Source: Streptomyces sp. NBC_01283
Lineage (GTDB): Bacteria > Actinomycetota > Actinomycetes > Streptomycetales > Streptomycetaceae
Length of the DNA: 64,000 nucleotides
Reading direction: 5' to 3'
NCBI RefSeq assembly: GCF_041435335.1
Contig: NZ_CP108430.1
Coordinates: forward strand, 8,156,001-8,220,000
Made by a program: the position numbers and the translations under genes. A model generated the notes under the pieces. It made no database searches, had not been told where the DNA came from, and saw nothing but the letters and a program-made list of their open reading frames with translations. This document shows positions 36,712 to 45,115 of the stretch, piece after piece. Position 1 is the first letter of the stretch. Every line of letters begins with the position of its first letter.

Positions 36712-37229
36712 CCATGACTCCCGCCCGTGAGCTCGCAGGTGAGCTCGGCGTCAACACCCTGTTCCTCGCCGGGCCCTTCCTCCAGCTGCTCGATCCGGCC
36801 ACCGGCGAGATGCCGTCGGGAACGCGGGCACCCTTCGCCTCCTTGATCGAGCATTTCGAGGGGCACGGGTTCAGCGTCCACAACGCACACCGCCGTGAGG
36901 CGTGGGGCGCCGAACTGATGGCGCCCGCCGAGTGCACCCCGCTCGACCAGGAGGAGATCCGGAAGGCCGACGTGTTCGTGGGCTTCCCCGGACTCCCCGC
37001 CTCTCCCGGCACGCACATCGAGATGGGCTGGGCCAGCGCCTTCGACAAACCGATCGTGCTGTTGCTGGAGGAGGGCCAGGAGTACGCGTTCCTCGTCCGC
37101 GGACTGCACGCGGTGGCAACGGTCGAGTACGTGGTCTTCAGCGACCTGGAGACGGCGCTCCCCGACATCGACGAGGCGGTACGGCGCGCGGTCTCGCGCC
37201 GGCGGGAGGCGGCGGACCGGAGCCACTGA
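36708..37229 (+). CDS. (Hydroxymethyl-)CMP N-glycosidase (MilB/BlsM-like)
   Basis: A 173-aa member of the nucleoside 2-deoxyribosyltransferase family. The motifs LAGPFLQLLDP, NAHRREAWGAE, ADVFVGFPG and GTHIEMGWAS are strongly like MilB of mildiomycin biosynthesis. Glu105 in GTHIEMGWAS is the expected nucleophile, and the Arg pair of HRRE is expected to bind the 5'-phosphate. It would split hydroxymethyl-CMP to hydroxymethylcytosine and ribose 5-phosphate. ATG 36708 has AGGAGG 7 bases upstream and overlaps the hydroxymethylase stop (ATGA), so the two steps are translationally coupled. It is the last gene of the cluster. Confidence 0.88.
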   Translation: MTMTPARELAGELGVNTLFLAGPFLQLLDPATGEMPSGTRAPFASLIEHFEGHGFSVHNAHRREAWGAELMAPAECTPLDQEEIRKADVFVGFPGLPASPGTHIEMGWASAFDKPIVLLLEEGQEYAFLVRGLHAVATVEYVVFSDLETALPDIDEAVRRAVSRRREAADRSH

Positions 37230-37237
37230 GCCAGGGA

Positions 37238-37263
37238 GCCCCCGTCAGCGAACTGACGGGGGC
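37238..37263. terminator. Hairpin terminator at the end of the nucleoside-type cluster
   Basis: A perfect 11-base-pair stem GCCCCCGTCAG/CTGACGGGGGC with a CGAA tetraloop, 9 bases after the glycosidase stop and just before the convergent HhH gene. It marks the natural end of the cluster's transcript. Confidence 0.85.
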
Positions 37264-37268
37264 CTCTG

Positions 37269-37913
37269 TCAGGGGTGAGCGGCGCGGGACGCGGAGCGCC
37301 GTGATCCGAGGGCGGCGCGGACGAGCGCCGCGGCGGTCACGCCCGGCTTCTCGTCGCCCGCGAGCCGCAGCAGCGCGGACGTGTCCCGGGGCAGCCCCAG
37401 GCGCTCGGCGCCCTGGAGCACCTTGGCGTCGAAGCAGGGCGCGTACTCGGTCCATACGTCCTGCACCTCGCGCAGGAAGATGTCCGCGCCGGTCGGGCCG
37501 AGGCCCGGCATCCGGCGCAGCAGCCGCTTCAGGGCCGCCGCGTCGCCGTCGGCCTGCTCGCGCACCCTGCGCAGGTCTCCGCCCCACTCGTCGAGGACCA
37601 GCCGGGCGCCGTCGCCGAGCTGGGTCGCCGTCCGTTCGTCGTAGCGCCGGTAGCCGCCGCGCCCCAGTGCGTCGACCCGCTGCTGCCAGGACGCGTCGGC
37701 CATCTGCCGGGGACCCCGCATCCCGGCCTCGTACAGCGCGCGGGTGCTCGCCACCGCTACGGATGCCCGGATCCGGGCGCTGAGCAGGCAGGACAGGACG
37801 AGCGTGCGGTACAGCGGCTGGGGAGTGTCGGCCAGCCGGATGCCCGCCTCGGCCGCGTACGTCTGTCCGGAGGATGCGAGCAGTTCCCGCATCACAGCCT
37901 GCCGGCCGGTCAT
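37269..37913 (-). CDS. Endonuclease III-like HhH-GPD protein
   Basis: A 214-aa protein with the HhH-GPD base-excision fold. The helix-hairpin-helix reads MPGLGPTGADIFLREV and the conserved Asp is in PCFDAKVL. The lysine that acts as lyase nucleophile in endonuclease III (LPGVGRKTA) is missing here (PGLGPTGA), and the C-terminal four-cysteine iron-sulfur loop is absent. It may be a monofunctional glycosylase or a structural DNA-binding relative. ATG 37913 has GGGAGGGG 6 bases upstream. Confidence 0.75.
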   Translation of the reverse strand: MTGRQAVMRELLASSGQTYAAEAGIRLADTPQPLYRTLVLSCLLSARIRASVAVASTRALYEAGMRGPRQMADASWQQRVDALGRGGYRRYDERTATQLGDGARLVLDEWGGDLRRVREQADGDAAALKRLLRRMPGLGPTGADIFLREVQDVWTEYAPCFDAKVLQGAERLGLPRDTSALLRLAGDEKPGVTAAALVRAALGSRRSASRAAHP

Positions 37914-37929
37914 GTCTGCCCCTCCCGTG

Positions 37930-38223
37930 TCAGTGGCGCCGTCCCGTGTGGTCCCGGTGGCGGTGGTGCAGGGCCGAGTGCACGGCCAGGGCCAGGAGGG
38001 CCAGGATCGCGAAGAGGATCGCGAGGCCCGCCAGCGCCCAGGGGCTGGGCGGGTCGCCGCTGACGGACTGGGTCGCCCACACCCCGAAGAGCACGGCCAG
38101 GGCCAGGAAGAGCGGTGTGTAGACGTAGGTGAGCAGGTGGCGCAGGCGATGGGCGCGGTGCGTGGGCGACGGGGGCTCGCCCGGCTGACGCTCGGCGCGC
38201 GGTCCGGGGCGTTCGCCTTCCAT
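37930..38223 (-). CDS. Small two-helix membrane protein, unknown
   Basis: A 97-aa protein with a charged, Pro-rich N-terminus (about 30 residues), two membrane helices (YTPLFLALAVLFGVWAT and WALAGLAILFAILALLALAV), and a His/Arg-rich tail (HHRHRDHTGRRH). ATG 38223 has GGAGG 5 bases upstream. It lies 16 bases before the HhH gene and may be co-transcribed. No family is recognised. Confidence 0.7.
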   Translation of the reverse strand: MEGERPGPRAERQPGEPPSPTHRAHRLRHLLTYVYTPLFLALAVLFGVWATQSVSGDPPSPWALAGLAILFAILALLALAVHSALHHRHRDHTGRRH

Positions 38224-38307
38224 GGCCACCTCCAGCAGCGGAGGGCACAGGCTGCCGTTGGTCCTTGTCACGCTCCAGGATAGTCCTGCCGCCCCGCCCC
38301 GCCCGGA

Positions 38308-38799
38308 TCATGCCGGGTGGCCCGGGGTGAGGTCGGTGACGTCGCTCAGGCGGATCAGTTCCTCGTACGGCGGCGGGTCCGCGCCCGCCTCCACCGGGGT
38401 GAGGAGGAAGCCCACATGATCCCCCCAGTCGGCGTGCCGCTCGATCCTGCCGACCCACCAGGCGCAGGAGTCGGTGAGCACGGGGGCCCCGCCCGTGCGC
38501 GGCTCCCACCGGACGTCGGCGAACTTGTCGACACGGTCACCGCACTCGCCGCCGAACAGCCGGGCGAGCTGGTGCTGATCGCGCCGGAGAAGATGCACGC
38601 CGAGGTACGCGGCGTTCCGGGCCACCAGATACGTGTGGTTCGCCTTGGAGAGCCACACCACGAAGCGAGGCGGATCCAGCGCACACTGCGAGCCGAATCC
38701 GACCAGGCAGCCGGCGGGCACGCCGTCGGCAGCCGCTGTCACCACGTACATCGGGTAGTCGAGCCGGTCGGTGAAGACGTCCATGTCCACCAGGTCCAC
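38308..38799 (-). CDS. Flavin reductase-like FMN-binding protein
   Basis: A 163-aa protein of the flavin reductase/DIM6-NTAB family. The typical N-terminal YPMYVVTAAADGVPAGCLVG and PPRFVVWLSKANHTY motifs bind FMN. It may supply reduced flavin or reduce a small substrate. The start is uncertain: GTG 38799 was chosen after AGGAAAGGG, with TTG 38802 and ATG 38784 as alternatives. It lies 17 bases after the FAD/Rieske oxidoreductase stop and is probably co-transcribed with it. Confidence 0.8.
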   Translation of the reverse strand: MDLVDMDVFTDRLDYPMYVVTAAADGVPAGCLVGFGSQCALDPPRFVVWLSKANHTYLVARNAAYLGVHLLRRDQHQLARLFGGECGDRVDKFADVRWEPRTGGAPVLTDSCAWWVGRIERHADWGDHVGFLLTPVEAGADPPPYEELIRLSDVTDLTPGHPA

Positions 38800-38816
38800 C
38801 AAAGCGACGCCCTTTC

Positions 38817-40385
38817 CTAGGCCGGGGTACCCGGATCGTCCGGGGAATCGGGGGTCTCGCGCGGTTCCAGGGGACGCGTGGCGGGGCCGTGCAGGACCGA
38901 GCCGTCCGTCCCGAAGCGCGAGCCGTGACAGGGGCACTCCCAGGCCCGCTCCGCGTCGTTGAACTGCACCAGACATCCCAGATGGGTGCAGCGCGCGGAG
39001 AGCGCGGTGGCGTGCCCGCTCTCGTCGCGGTAGACCGCGCACCGCTTCCCGTCCAGGCGTACGACGGCTCCGCTGCCGGGCGGGATGTCGGTCAGCGCGT
39101 CGACGTGGCTGGTGTGCAGCCGGTCGCCGACGAAGTGCTTCGCCGCGGACGCCTGGTAGGAGGCGACCTGGCCCGCGTCGCGGATCGGTGGCAGCCGCCG
39201 CGGGTCGTACAGATCGGTCCAGGCCGGTCGCGGTCCGCCCGCGATATGGGCGGTGAGCAGGTGCCCCGCCATCACGCCGTTGCTCATGCCCCAGCCGCCG
39301 AAGCCGGTGGCGACGAAGAGGTGCTGGGTGCCGGGGTGGGCATGGCCGACGTAGGGCAGCTGGTCGGCGGAGTCGTTGTCCTGCGCCGCCCACCGGTAGG
39401 TCTCGCCCTTCTCGGCGAAGTGCGGCAGGTGTTCGCGTGCCCAGGCTTCGAGCCGGTCGTACCGTCCGCGCACGCCGCCCGCGCCCGGTTCGAACGATTC
39501 CCCGGTGACGATGAGCAGCCGCCGCCCGTCGTCGTAGGGGGCGCTGCGCAGCGAACGGGTGCCGCCCTCCGGGGTGATGTACATGCCCGCGGGCGCCGCG
39601 TCCGACGGCACGGGCGCCGCGATCACCAGCTCACGCCGGGGCTTGATCCGGGTGAAGAGCAGGGTGCGGTCGAAGACCGGATAGTGCGTGGCGATGACCG
39701 CGTCGCGTGCCTCGACCGTGCTGCCGGACTCCGTGGTCAGCCGGCAGCGGGCGCCGTCGTGCAGCCCGGTGACCCGGGCACGTTCGAAGATGCGTCCGCC
39801 TGCCCGGGTGATGTGCTCGGCCAGGGCAAGCAGGAACTTCCGTGGATGGAACTGCAGTTGGCCCTCGACGCGTACCGCGCCCGCGATGTCGAAGGGGAGC
39901 TCCGTCTCGGTCGTGAAGGACGCGTCGAGTCCGGCCCGCCGTGCGGCGGCTGCCTCCTGCCGCAGCTCGTCGACGCGTGCGGGGTCCTGTACGTAGGTGA
40001 AGGCGGGGGCGTGCTCCAGCTCGGCGTCGATGTCCAGCTCGGCGCAGAGGGCCGCGGTCCGCTCGACCGCCTCCTGCTGCGAGAGCGCGTACAGCCGCGC
40101 GTCGTCGGCGCCGTGCTTCGCCTCGAGAGCGGCGTAGCGGATGCCGTGCGCGGCGGTCAGTTTGGCAGTCGTGTATCCGCTCACGCCCGCGGCGATCCGG
40201 TCCGCCTCCAGGACGACGACGTCGAGACCGGCGCGGACCAGGTCCCAGGCGGTGCACAGCCCGGCGATGCCGCCGCCGATGACCGCGACGTCCGCCGTCA
40301 GATCCGTGTCGGGAGTCGGGTACCCGGTGTCGGGCGTGGTCGCGATCCAGTACGACTCGTCAACTGTCCGGCGTTGCGTGGTCAT
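38817..40385 (-). CDS. FAD-dependent oxidoreductase with C-terminal Rieske domain
   Basis: A 522-aa two-domain enzyme. Residues about 30-400 form a DAO/glycine-oxidase-like FAD domain (VAVIGGGIAGLCTAWDLVRAG). Residues about 420-505 form a Rieske domain binding a 2Fe-2S cluster through CTHLGC and CPCHGSRF. Such proteins are common in actinobacteria, but the physiological substrate is not established. No signal peptide is seen. ATG 40385 follows AGGAGA; the longer frame to 40484 lacks support. Confidence 0.88.
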   Translation of the reverse strand: MTTQRRTVDESYWIATTPDTGYPTPDTDLTADVAVIGGGIAGLCTAWDLVRAGLDVVVLEADRIAAGVSGYTTAKLTAAHGIRYAALEAKHGADDARLYALSQQEAVERTAALCAELDIDAELEHAPAFTYVQDPARVDELRQEAAAARRAGLDASFTTETELPFDIAGAVRVEGQLQFHPRKFLLALAEHITRAGGRIFERARVTGLHDGARCRLTTESGSTVEARDAVIATHYPVFDRTLLFTRIKPRRELVIAAPVPSDAAPAGMYITPEGGTRSLRSAPYDDGRRLLIVTGESFEPGAGGVRGRYDRLEAWAREHLPHFAEKGETYRWAAQDNDSADQLPYVGHAHPGTQHLFVATGFGGWGMSNGVMAGHLLTAHIAGGPRPAWTDLYDPRRLPPIRDAGQVASYQASAAKHFVGDRLHTSHVDALTDIPPGSGAVVRLDGKRCAVYRDESGHATALSARCTHLGCLVQFNDAERAWECPCHGSRFGTDGSVLHGPATRPLEPRETPDSPDDPGTPA

Positions 40386-40490
40386 GTCTTCTCCTGGGAC
40401 CGGTCCGTGGTCATTGCGGCGCTGACACGGACGGGTACCCCGGTCGAGGAGTCTCATCTCGGTGTTCGGATGTCCGCGTCTCACGTACTG

Positions 40491-40528
40491 CCGAGGGGCG
40501 CACCCAAGCGCTTGGGTGCGCCCCTCGG
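40491..40528. terminator. Perfect 38-base palindrome, terminator of the small charged-protein gene
   Basis: A 19+19 perfect inverted repeat centred on AAGCGCTT, beginning CCGAGGGGCGCACCC, 20 bases after the stop of the 59-aa gene (minus strand). As RNA it forms a long hairpin. It probably ends that transcript before the FAD oxidoreductase gene; a protein-binding role is possible because of the perfect symmetry. Confidence 0.75.
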
Positions 40529-40547
40529 GGCATGCGCGGTCCGTGTG

Positions 40548-40727
40548 TCAGACCAGGTCGTCGTCCATGCCCTGCCGCTGCTGGGTGCGCGCGTCGCCCT
40601 GCTCGCGCTCCTGCTCGCGGCGCCGACCCGGCTGCGCCGGGTCCTGCTCGCGACGGCCCCGCTGCGGGGGCTCCTGCCGGGCGGGGGCCTGGCGGGACGG
40701 ATCGACGGACCGCTTTTGCTTGCCCAT
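40548..40727 (-). CDS. Small highly charged protein, 59 aa
   Basis: A short reading frame with a good ribosome site (GAGGAG, 7 bases before ATG 40727). The product is extremely rich in Arg, Gln, Glu and Pro (starts MGKQKRSVDPSRQAP, ends RQGMDDDLV), has no hydrophobic core, and is probably disordered. Several QEP/REQ-like repeats are visible. It is followed by a strong hairpin, supporting a real monocistronic gene. Function unknown. Confidence 0.6.
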   Translation of the reverse strand: MGKQKRSVDPSRQAPARQEPPQRGRREQDPAQPGRRREQEREQGDARTQQRQGMDDDLV

Positions 40728-40842
40728 GAGTTCACTCCTCGTGAGGGCCGAATTGGTTTTCTCAGCGTGGCACGAGCAGTCACCCTGCGCATATCGAACA
40801 GTTGCGGTGCGTCATAAGACCTGGTGAGAGGTGGTTCCGGGG

Positions 40843-42909
40843 TCAGGTCACGTCGGTCACCCGCCAGCGCTGGTTGGCGCCGGAGTTCGGTGTCCACGCC
40901 GTGACGGCCGCCCCGTCGTGCGTGGCCTGGCCGCCGACCTCCAGGAGCCGGCCGGTGCCGGCGTTGACGAGGGTCCATGTGCCGTCACCGGTCGTGGACA
41001 TGATCCACTGGGCGGCCTTGCCACGAGGGCCGGTGTCGGCCTCGACCACGGGGACGCCGTCACGGACGGCCAGCCGCTTTCCTTCCGCGGGGCTGGTGAA
41101 CACGTACCGCCGCTTGTTGCCGGTGTCACCGCTGATCTGCCGCAGCCGCCACCGCTGACCCGCGGTGTCCGAGGCCGACTTGATGACGAGGCCGGTGCCG
41201 TCGTCGGCGACGGTGAGTTCCTTGCCGCTCTGGACGCCGGTCAGTTCGTACGTGTGGTCCTTCCTCAGCAGGGCGGCGTCCTTCGCGACACCGGAGACCC
41301 CCTTGACGAGGAAGGACGTCACCGACTGTGCGGGTACCTCGAAGGTGGCCGTCCCGCCGCGTACGTTGATGGCCTCGTGCCGTTCGAGCTCGCCGTCGGC
41401 GCTGGTCACCACGGGCGTGACCGTGGCCTTCCCGCTCACGTGACCGAACTTGGAGAGGTCGACCGTGACCGTACGCCCGGCGGTCGTGCCGTTGACGTGG
41501 ACGACCGTCGCCCCGTCGCCCGCGCGGGACACGGCGGCGGCGCTTGAGGTGTCGTCGACCTTGACGAGCCGGTCGCCGGGCCTGATGAAGTGGGTGAAGT
41601 TGCGGGCCGTGTCGAACTTGGTGTTCGTACGGATGGGGCAGGTCTCCAGCGTGTCCTCGGAGGTGCAGCTGAACGGCAGCTGGATACTGCCCCAGTTGCC
41701 GCCCTTGGCGGACTCGCCGCCCGGCTTCATGTTGTCGTAGTCCTCGACCGGCTGCCAGAACACCCAGGCCTTCGGCTCCAGTTCACGCAGGCCGTCGACC
41801 ATCCGCTGGGCCAGGCCGAGGCCGGGCCGCATGTCGTCGAAGTCCTGCCCGTCGCCCCAGTCGCCCTCGACCTCGCTCATCCACAGCGGCTTGTCCGCCG
41901 CCTTGGCGAGGTCACGCACGCTGGTGCGGCCGTCCGTTCCGTAGGTGTGGACGTTCATCTGGCCGACGGCGTCCCTGACCTCCTGCGGGTAGGAGTTCCA
42001 GTTCCGCGTGAAGGTGGTGGGGTTGGTCTCGTCCATCGCGGAGATCTTCGCGCCGCTCCGGGACTTCCTGAGCGCCGGATCGAGCGCGGCGATCACCTTC
42101 TGCTGGAGCTCGGGGCCGATGTGGGCTCCCTCCTGACGGCCGCCGACCGGCTCGCCGTCCGCTCCCAGGCGGGTGCCCCAGTAGTCGGTGTTGGGTTCGT
42201 TGAACGGGTCGAGGGTGTCGACCTTGATGCCGTGCGCCTTCTCCAGACGTTCGGTCGCGCCCGCCAGATAGGCGGCGAAATCGTCCACGGACCCGGTCTT
42301 GAGCTGGTCCTCGCTCGCGTTGAAGCCGCCCGAGACATACCCGCTCTTCGTCATGAACCAGGGTGGTGAATTGCTGAACGTCTCCCAGTGGTCGACGTCG
42401 CCCTTGATCCGGTCGACCCACCAGCGCTGGGTGGCGTCCGCCTTCGGGTTCCAGTCGGCCGGGTCCGTGGCGCTCCACCAGTCGGTGGACTCGCGCGTGG
42501 TGCCCGCGGGGGCCTTCCACCAGCCGTCGACCGCGCCCCCGGGGCGCAGATAGTCCTTGACGTCGGGGGCGTTGCCGCCGCCGATGTTGTAGCGGGCGAT
42601 GTTCAGGCCGAGACCGTCGTCGCCGAAGAGCAGCTCGGCGAGCTTCTCGCGTATCTCCTTGGGGTAGTCGCCGGTGGCATTGGCGAACCAGACCAGGCTC
42701 GTGCCCCAGCCCTCGAACTTCTCGTGCCCGTAGGAGGGGTCGGGCCGGACGGTGACGGCGGCGGACGCGGCGGCGGCCTGCTGCGCAGGGGCGGTGAGCA
42801 GGGCGGCCCCGGTGGCCAGGGCGGTGCTGCCGACCAGGCCGATGAGCCGTCGCGTGCGCGTTCGCGTGCCGCTTCCCGTGCGGCTTCTCGTGCGGGTTCG
42901 AGGTGCCAA
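40843..42909 (-). CDS. Secreted GH30 endo-beta-1,6-galactanase with ricin-type lectin domain
   Basis: A 688-aa exported enzyme. After a signal peptide (ending near AQQAAAASA) comes a GH30 barrel with WETFSNSPPWFMTKSG, acid/base Glu in DPFNEPN, and nucleophile Glu in LWMSEVEGDWG. A beta-sandwich follows, then a C-terminal ricin-B/CBM13-like domain (residues about 550-688, with the final ANQRWRVTDV repeat). The pattern matches subfamily 5 endo-beta-1,6-galactanases that attack arabinogalactan side chains. I chose TTG 42909 because GGGAG lies 6 bases upstream and it starts the Arg-rich signal peptide; ATG/GTG codons further upstream lack such sites. Confidence 0.85.
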   Translation of the reverse strand: MAPRTRTRSRTGSGTRTRTRRLIGLVGSTALATGAALLTAPAQQAAAASAAVTVRPDPSYGHEKFEGWGTSLVWFANATGDYPKEIREKLAELLFGDDGLGLNIARYNIGGGNAPDVKDYLRPGGAVDGWWKAPAGTTRESTDWWSATDPADWNPKADATQRWWVDRIKGDVDHWETFSNSPPWFMTKSGYVSGGFNASEDQLKTGSVDDFAAYLAGATERLEKAHGIKVDTLDPFNEPNTDYWGTRLGADGEPVGGRQEGAHIGPELQQKVIAALDPALRKSRSGAKISAMDETNPTTFTRNWNSYPQEVRDAVGQMNVHTYGTDGRTSVRDLAKAADKPLWMSEVEGDWGDGQDFDDMRPGLGLAQRMVDGLRELEPKAWVFWQPVEDYDNMKPGGESAKGGNWGSIQLPFSCTSEDTLETCPIRTNTKFDTARNFTHFIRPGDRLVKVDDTSSAAAVSRAGDGATVVHVNGTTAGRTVTVDLSKFGHVSGKATVTPVVTSADGELERHEAINVRGGTATFEVPAQSVTSFLVKGVSGVAKDAALLRKDHTYELTGVQSGKELTVADDGTGLVIKSASDTAGQRWRLRQISGDTGNKRRYVFTSPAEGKRLAVRDGVPVVEADTGPRGKAAQWIMSTTGDGTWTLVNAGTGRLLEVGGQATHDGAAVTAWTPNSGANQRWRVTDVT

Positions 42910-43010
42910 CGTGTGCTCCCAACGTAGGTGCGCTTCGGGCGCGTGCCGTCCCGCATCAGGGCAGGACGGCACGCCCCGCGGACGGGGTGGCGCTGTACAG
43001 GAGGGGGGTG

Positions 43011-45062
43011 TCAGGGGGTGGGCTGTCGCAGGACGGCGACGTCCCTGGGGTGCAGGACGAGACCGCCGCCGGCGGCATCCGGGGCGCCGCCGACGAGGAC
43101 CTCTCCGGTCAGTCCGGGCAACGGCACGGTGTCGTCCGTCCGGTTGACCAGGAACAGATAGCGGCTGTCCGCGTCGCGGCGCACGGCGAGCTCGACGCGT
43201 CCCCGCGCGGGGGCGGGCAGTTCGCTGCTGACCCCGGCTGGGGCGAGGAGCTGCGGCAGCAGGACGGTGAGGCCGTCCGTGCCGAGCCGGGTGGAGACGT
43301 ACGCCGCCGAACCGCGGCCCGCGGCACGGCGCGTGACGGCGGGGCGCTCGGCGTACGCACCGGTGCGGTAGCGGGCGAGCACCTCCACCTCCGGCCCCGT
43401 GACGGTGATCCGGTCGGTCCAGACCGTGCCCGTGGTGGCGTTGTCCAGCGCCACCGTGTCGTCGGCGAGCAGCGGCCCGAACTCCTCGACGCGGATGCCG
43501 AGCAGCTCACGCAGTGCCCCTGGATGGCCGCCGAGCCACACGTGGTCGTTCTCGTCGACGATGCCGGAGAAGTAGGTCGTGACCAGGTGGCCGCCGCCCT
43601 CGACGTACCGCGTGAGGTCCTTGGCGAGCGCCTCGGGCACCACGTGCAGCACGGGCGCGATCAGGACGTCGTACGGGGCGAGTTCGGTCCGCTTGGTCAC
43701 GACGTCGGCGCGGATGCCGAGGGCGAGGAGCGCGGAGTACCAGTCGAGGGCTTCCTGGTGGTAGTCGAGAAGGGAGGTGGGGTGGGAGTCCTGCTCGCTC
43801 GCCCACCACGAGTCCCAGTCGAAGAGGACGGCCACGCGGGCCGGTTCGCGCCCGGTCCCCGCGACGGGCGCGAGCGCCTTCAGGGTCCGCCCCAGGCCGG
43901 TCACCGCACGGAACACCTCGCTGTCGGCCCCGGCGTGCGGCACCATCGCCGAGTGGTACTTCTCGGCACCGGCCGCCGACTGGCGCCACTGGAAGAAGCA
44001 CACGGCGTCGGCGCCGTGCGCGACGTGCAGCAGGGAGTCGCGGGCGAGGTCGCCCTCGCGCTTGGCCAGGTTGACCGGCTGCCAGTTGACGGCGCTGGTG
44101 GAGTGCTCCATCAGGAACCACGGGCGGTGGCCCGCGACGGAGCTGGTGAGGCTGGCGGAGAAGGACAGCTCGTCCCTGGCCTGCGGACCGGGCACGACGT
44201 AGTGGTCGTTCGAGACGAAGTCGATCTCGCCCGCCCAGTCGGCGTAGTCCATGCCCTTGGTGCCGCCCATCACCATGAAGTTCGTGGTGACGGGCACCTC
44301 CGGGGTGAGCTCGCGCAGGACGTCGCGCTCCGCGCGCAGATACTCCTTGAGCGCGTCCGACGAGAACCGCTTGAAGTCCAGTTGCTGGGTGGGGTTCGGG
44401 TGCGACGCCGCGAGCCGCGGCGGCAGGATCTGCTCCCAGTCGCTGTAGCGCTGCGACCAGAATGCCGTTCCCCAGGCGTGGTTGAGGCCGTCGAGGGTGG
44501 TGTGGCGGGCGCGCAGCCAGTCGCGGAAGGCGCGGGCGGCGTCGTCGGAGTAGTCGTAGATGTTGTGGCAGCCCAGCTCGTTGGAGACGTGCCAGGCCAC
44601 GAGGGCCGGATGGCCGGCATAGCGCAGGGCCATTTCCCGCACCAGGCGCAGCGCGTGCTCCCGGAAGACGGGCGAGGTCGGCCGCCAGTGCTGCCGCGCC
44701 CCCGGCCACACCGTCTCACCGGCGGCGGTCACCGGAAGGATCTCCGGGTGGGCCGCGGTGAGCCAGGGCGGCGGGGACGCGGTCGCGGTGGCCAGGTCGA
44801 CCGCGATGCCGCCCGCGTGCAGCAGGTCCATGATCTCGTCGAGCCAGCTGAAGTCCCAGGCGTGCCGGGCCGGTTGGATGCGCGCCCAGGAGAAGATCCC
44901 CAGCGAGACGATGTTGACGCCTGCCTCGCGCATCAGCCGGACGTCCTCCTCCCAGACCGTGCGCGGCCACTGCTCGGGGTTGTAGTCGGCGCCGTACACG
45001 AGCCCAGGGGTCACGGCACCGTCCGGTCCGCGCAGCAGCCGGGACGGGAGGGTGGGGGGCAT
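43011..45062 (-). CDS. GH42 beta-galactosidase
   Basis: A 683-aa intracellular GH42 enzyme that would release galactose from imported galacto-oligosaccharides. The acid/base is Glu162 (WHVSNELGCH), the nucleophile Glu319 (FLMEHSTSAVNW). An N-terminal barrel is followed by the trimerisation domain and a small beta domain. ATG 45062 follows GGAAGGA. It lies between the transporter and the GH30 galactanase in the same operon. Confidence 0.93.
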   Translation of the reverse strand: MPPTLPSRLLRGPDGAVTPGLVYGADYNPEQWPRTVWEEDVRLMREAGVNIVSLGIFSWARIQPARHAWDFSWLDEIMDLLHAGGIAVDLATATASPPPWLTAAHPEILPVTAAGETVWPGARQHWRPTSPVFREHALRLVREMALRYAGHPALVAWHVSNELGCHNIYDYSDDAARAFRDWLRARHTTLDGLNHAWGTAFWSQRYSDWEQILPPRLAASHPNPTQQLDFKRFSSDALKEYLRAERDVLRELTPEVPVTTNFMVMGGTKGMDYADWAGEIDFVSNDHYVVPGPQARDELSFSASLTSSVAGHRPWFLMEHSTSAVNWQPVNLAKREGDLARDSLLHVAHGADAVCFFQWRQSAAGAEKYHSAMVPHAGADSEVFRAVTGLGRTLKALAPVAGTGREPARVAVLFDWDSWWASEQDSHPTSLLDYHQEALDWYSALLALGIRADVVTKRTELAPYDVLIAPVLHVVPEALAKDLTRYVEGGGHLVTTYFSGIVDENDHVWLGGHPGALRELLGIRVEEFGPLLADDTVALDNATTGTVWTDRITVTGPEVEVLARYRTGAYAERPAVTRRAAGRGSAAYVSTRLGTDGLTVLLPQLLAPAGVSSELPAPARGRVELAVRRDADSRYLFLVNRTDDTVPLPGLTGEVLVGGAPDAAGGGLVLHPRDVAVLRQPTP

Positions 45063-45115
45063 GGTGGTCCTTCCGGTGTGGTGCTCGGGATGTAGGGAGG
45101 CAGGGTCGCGCCGCG

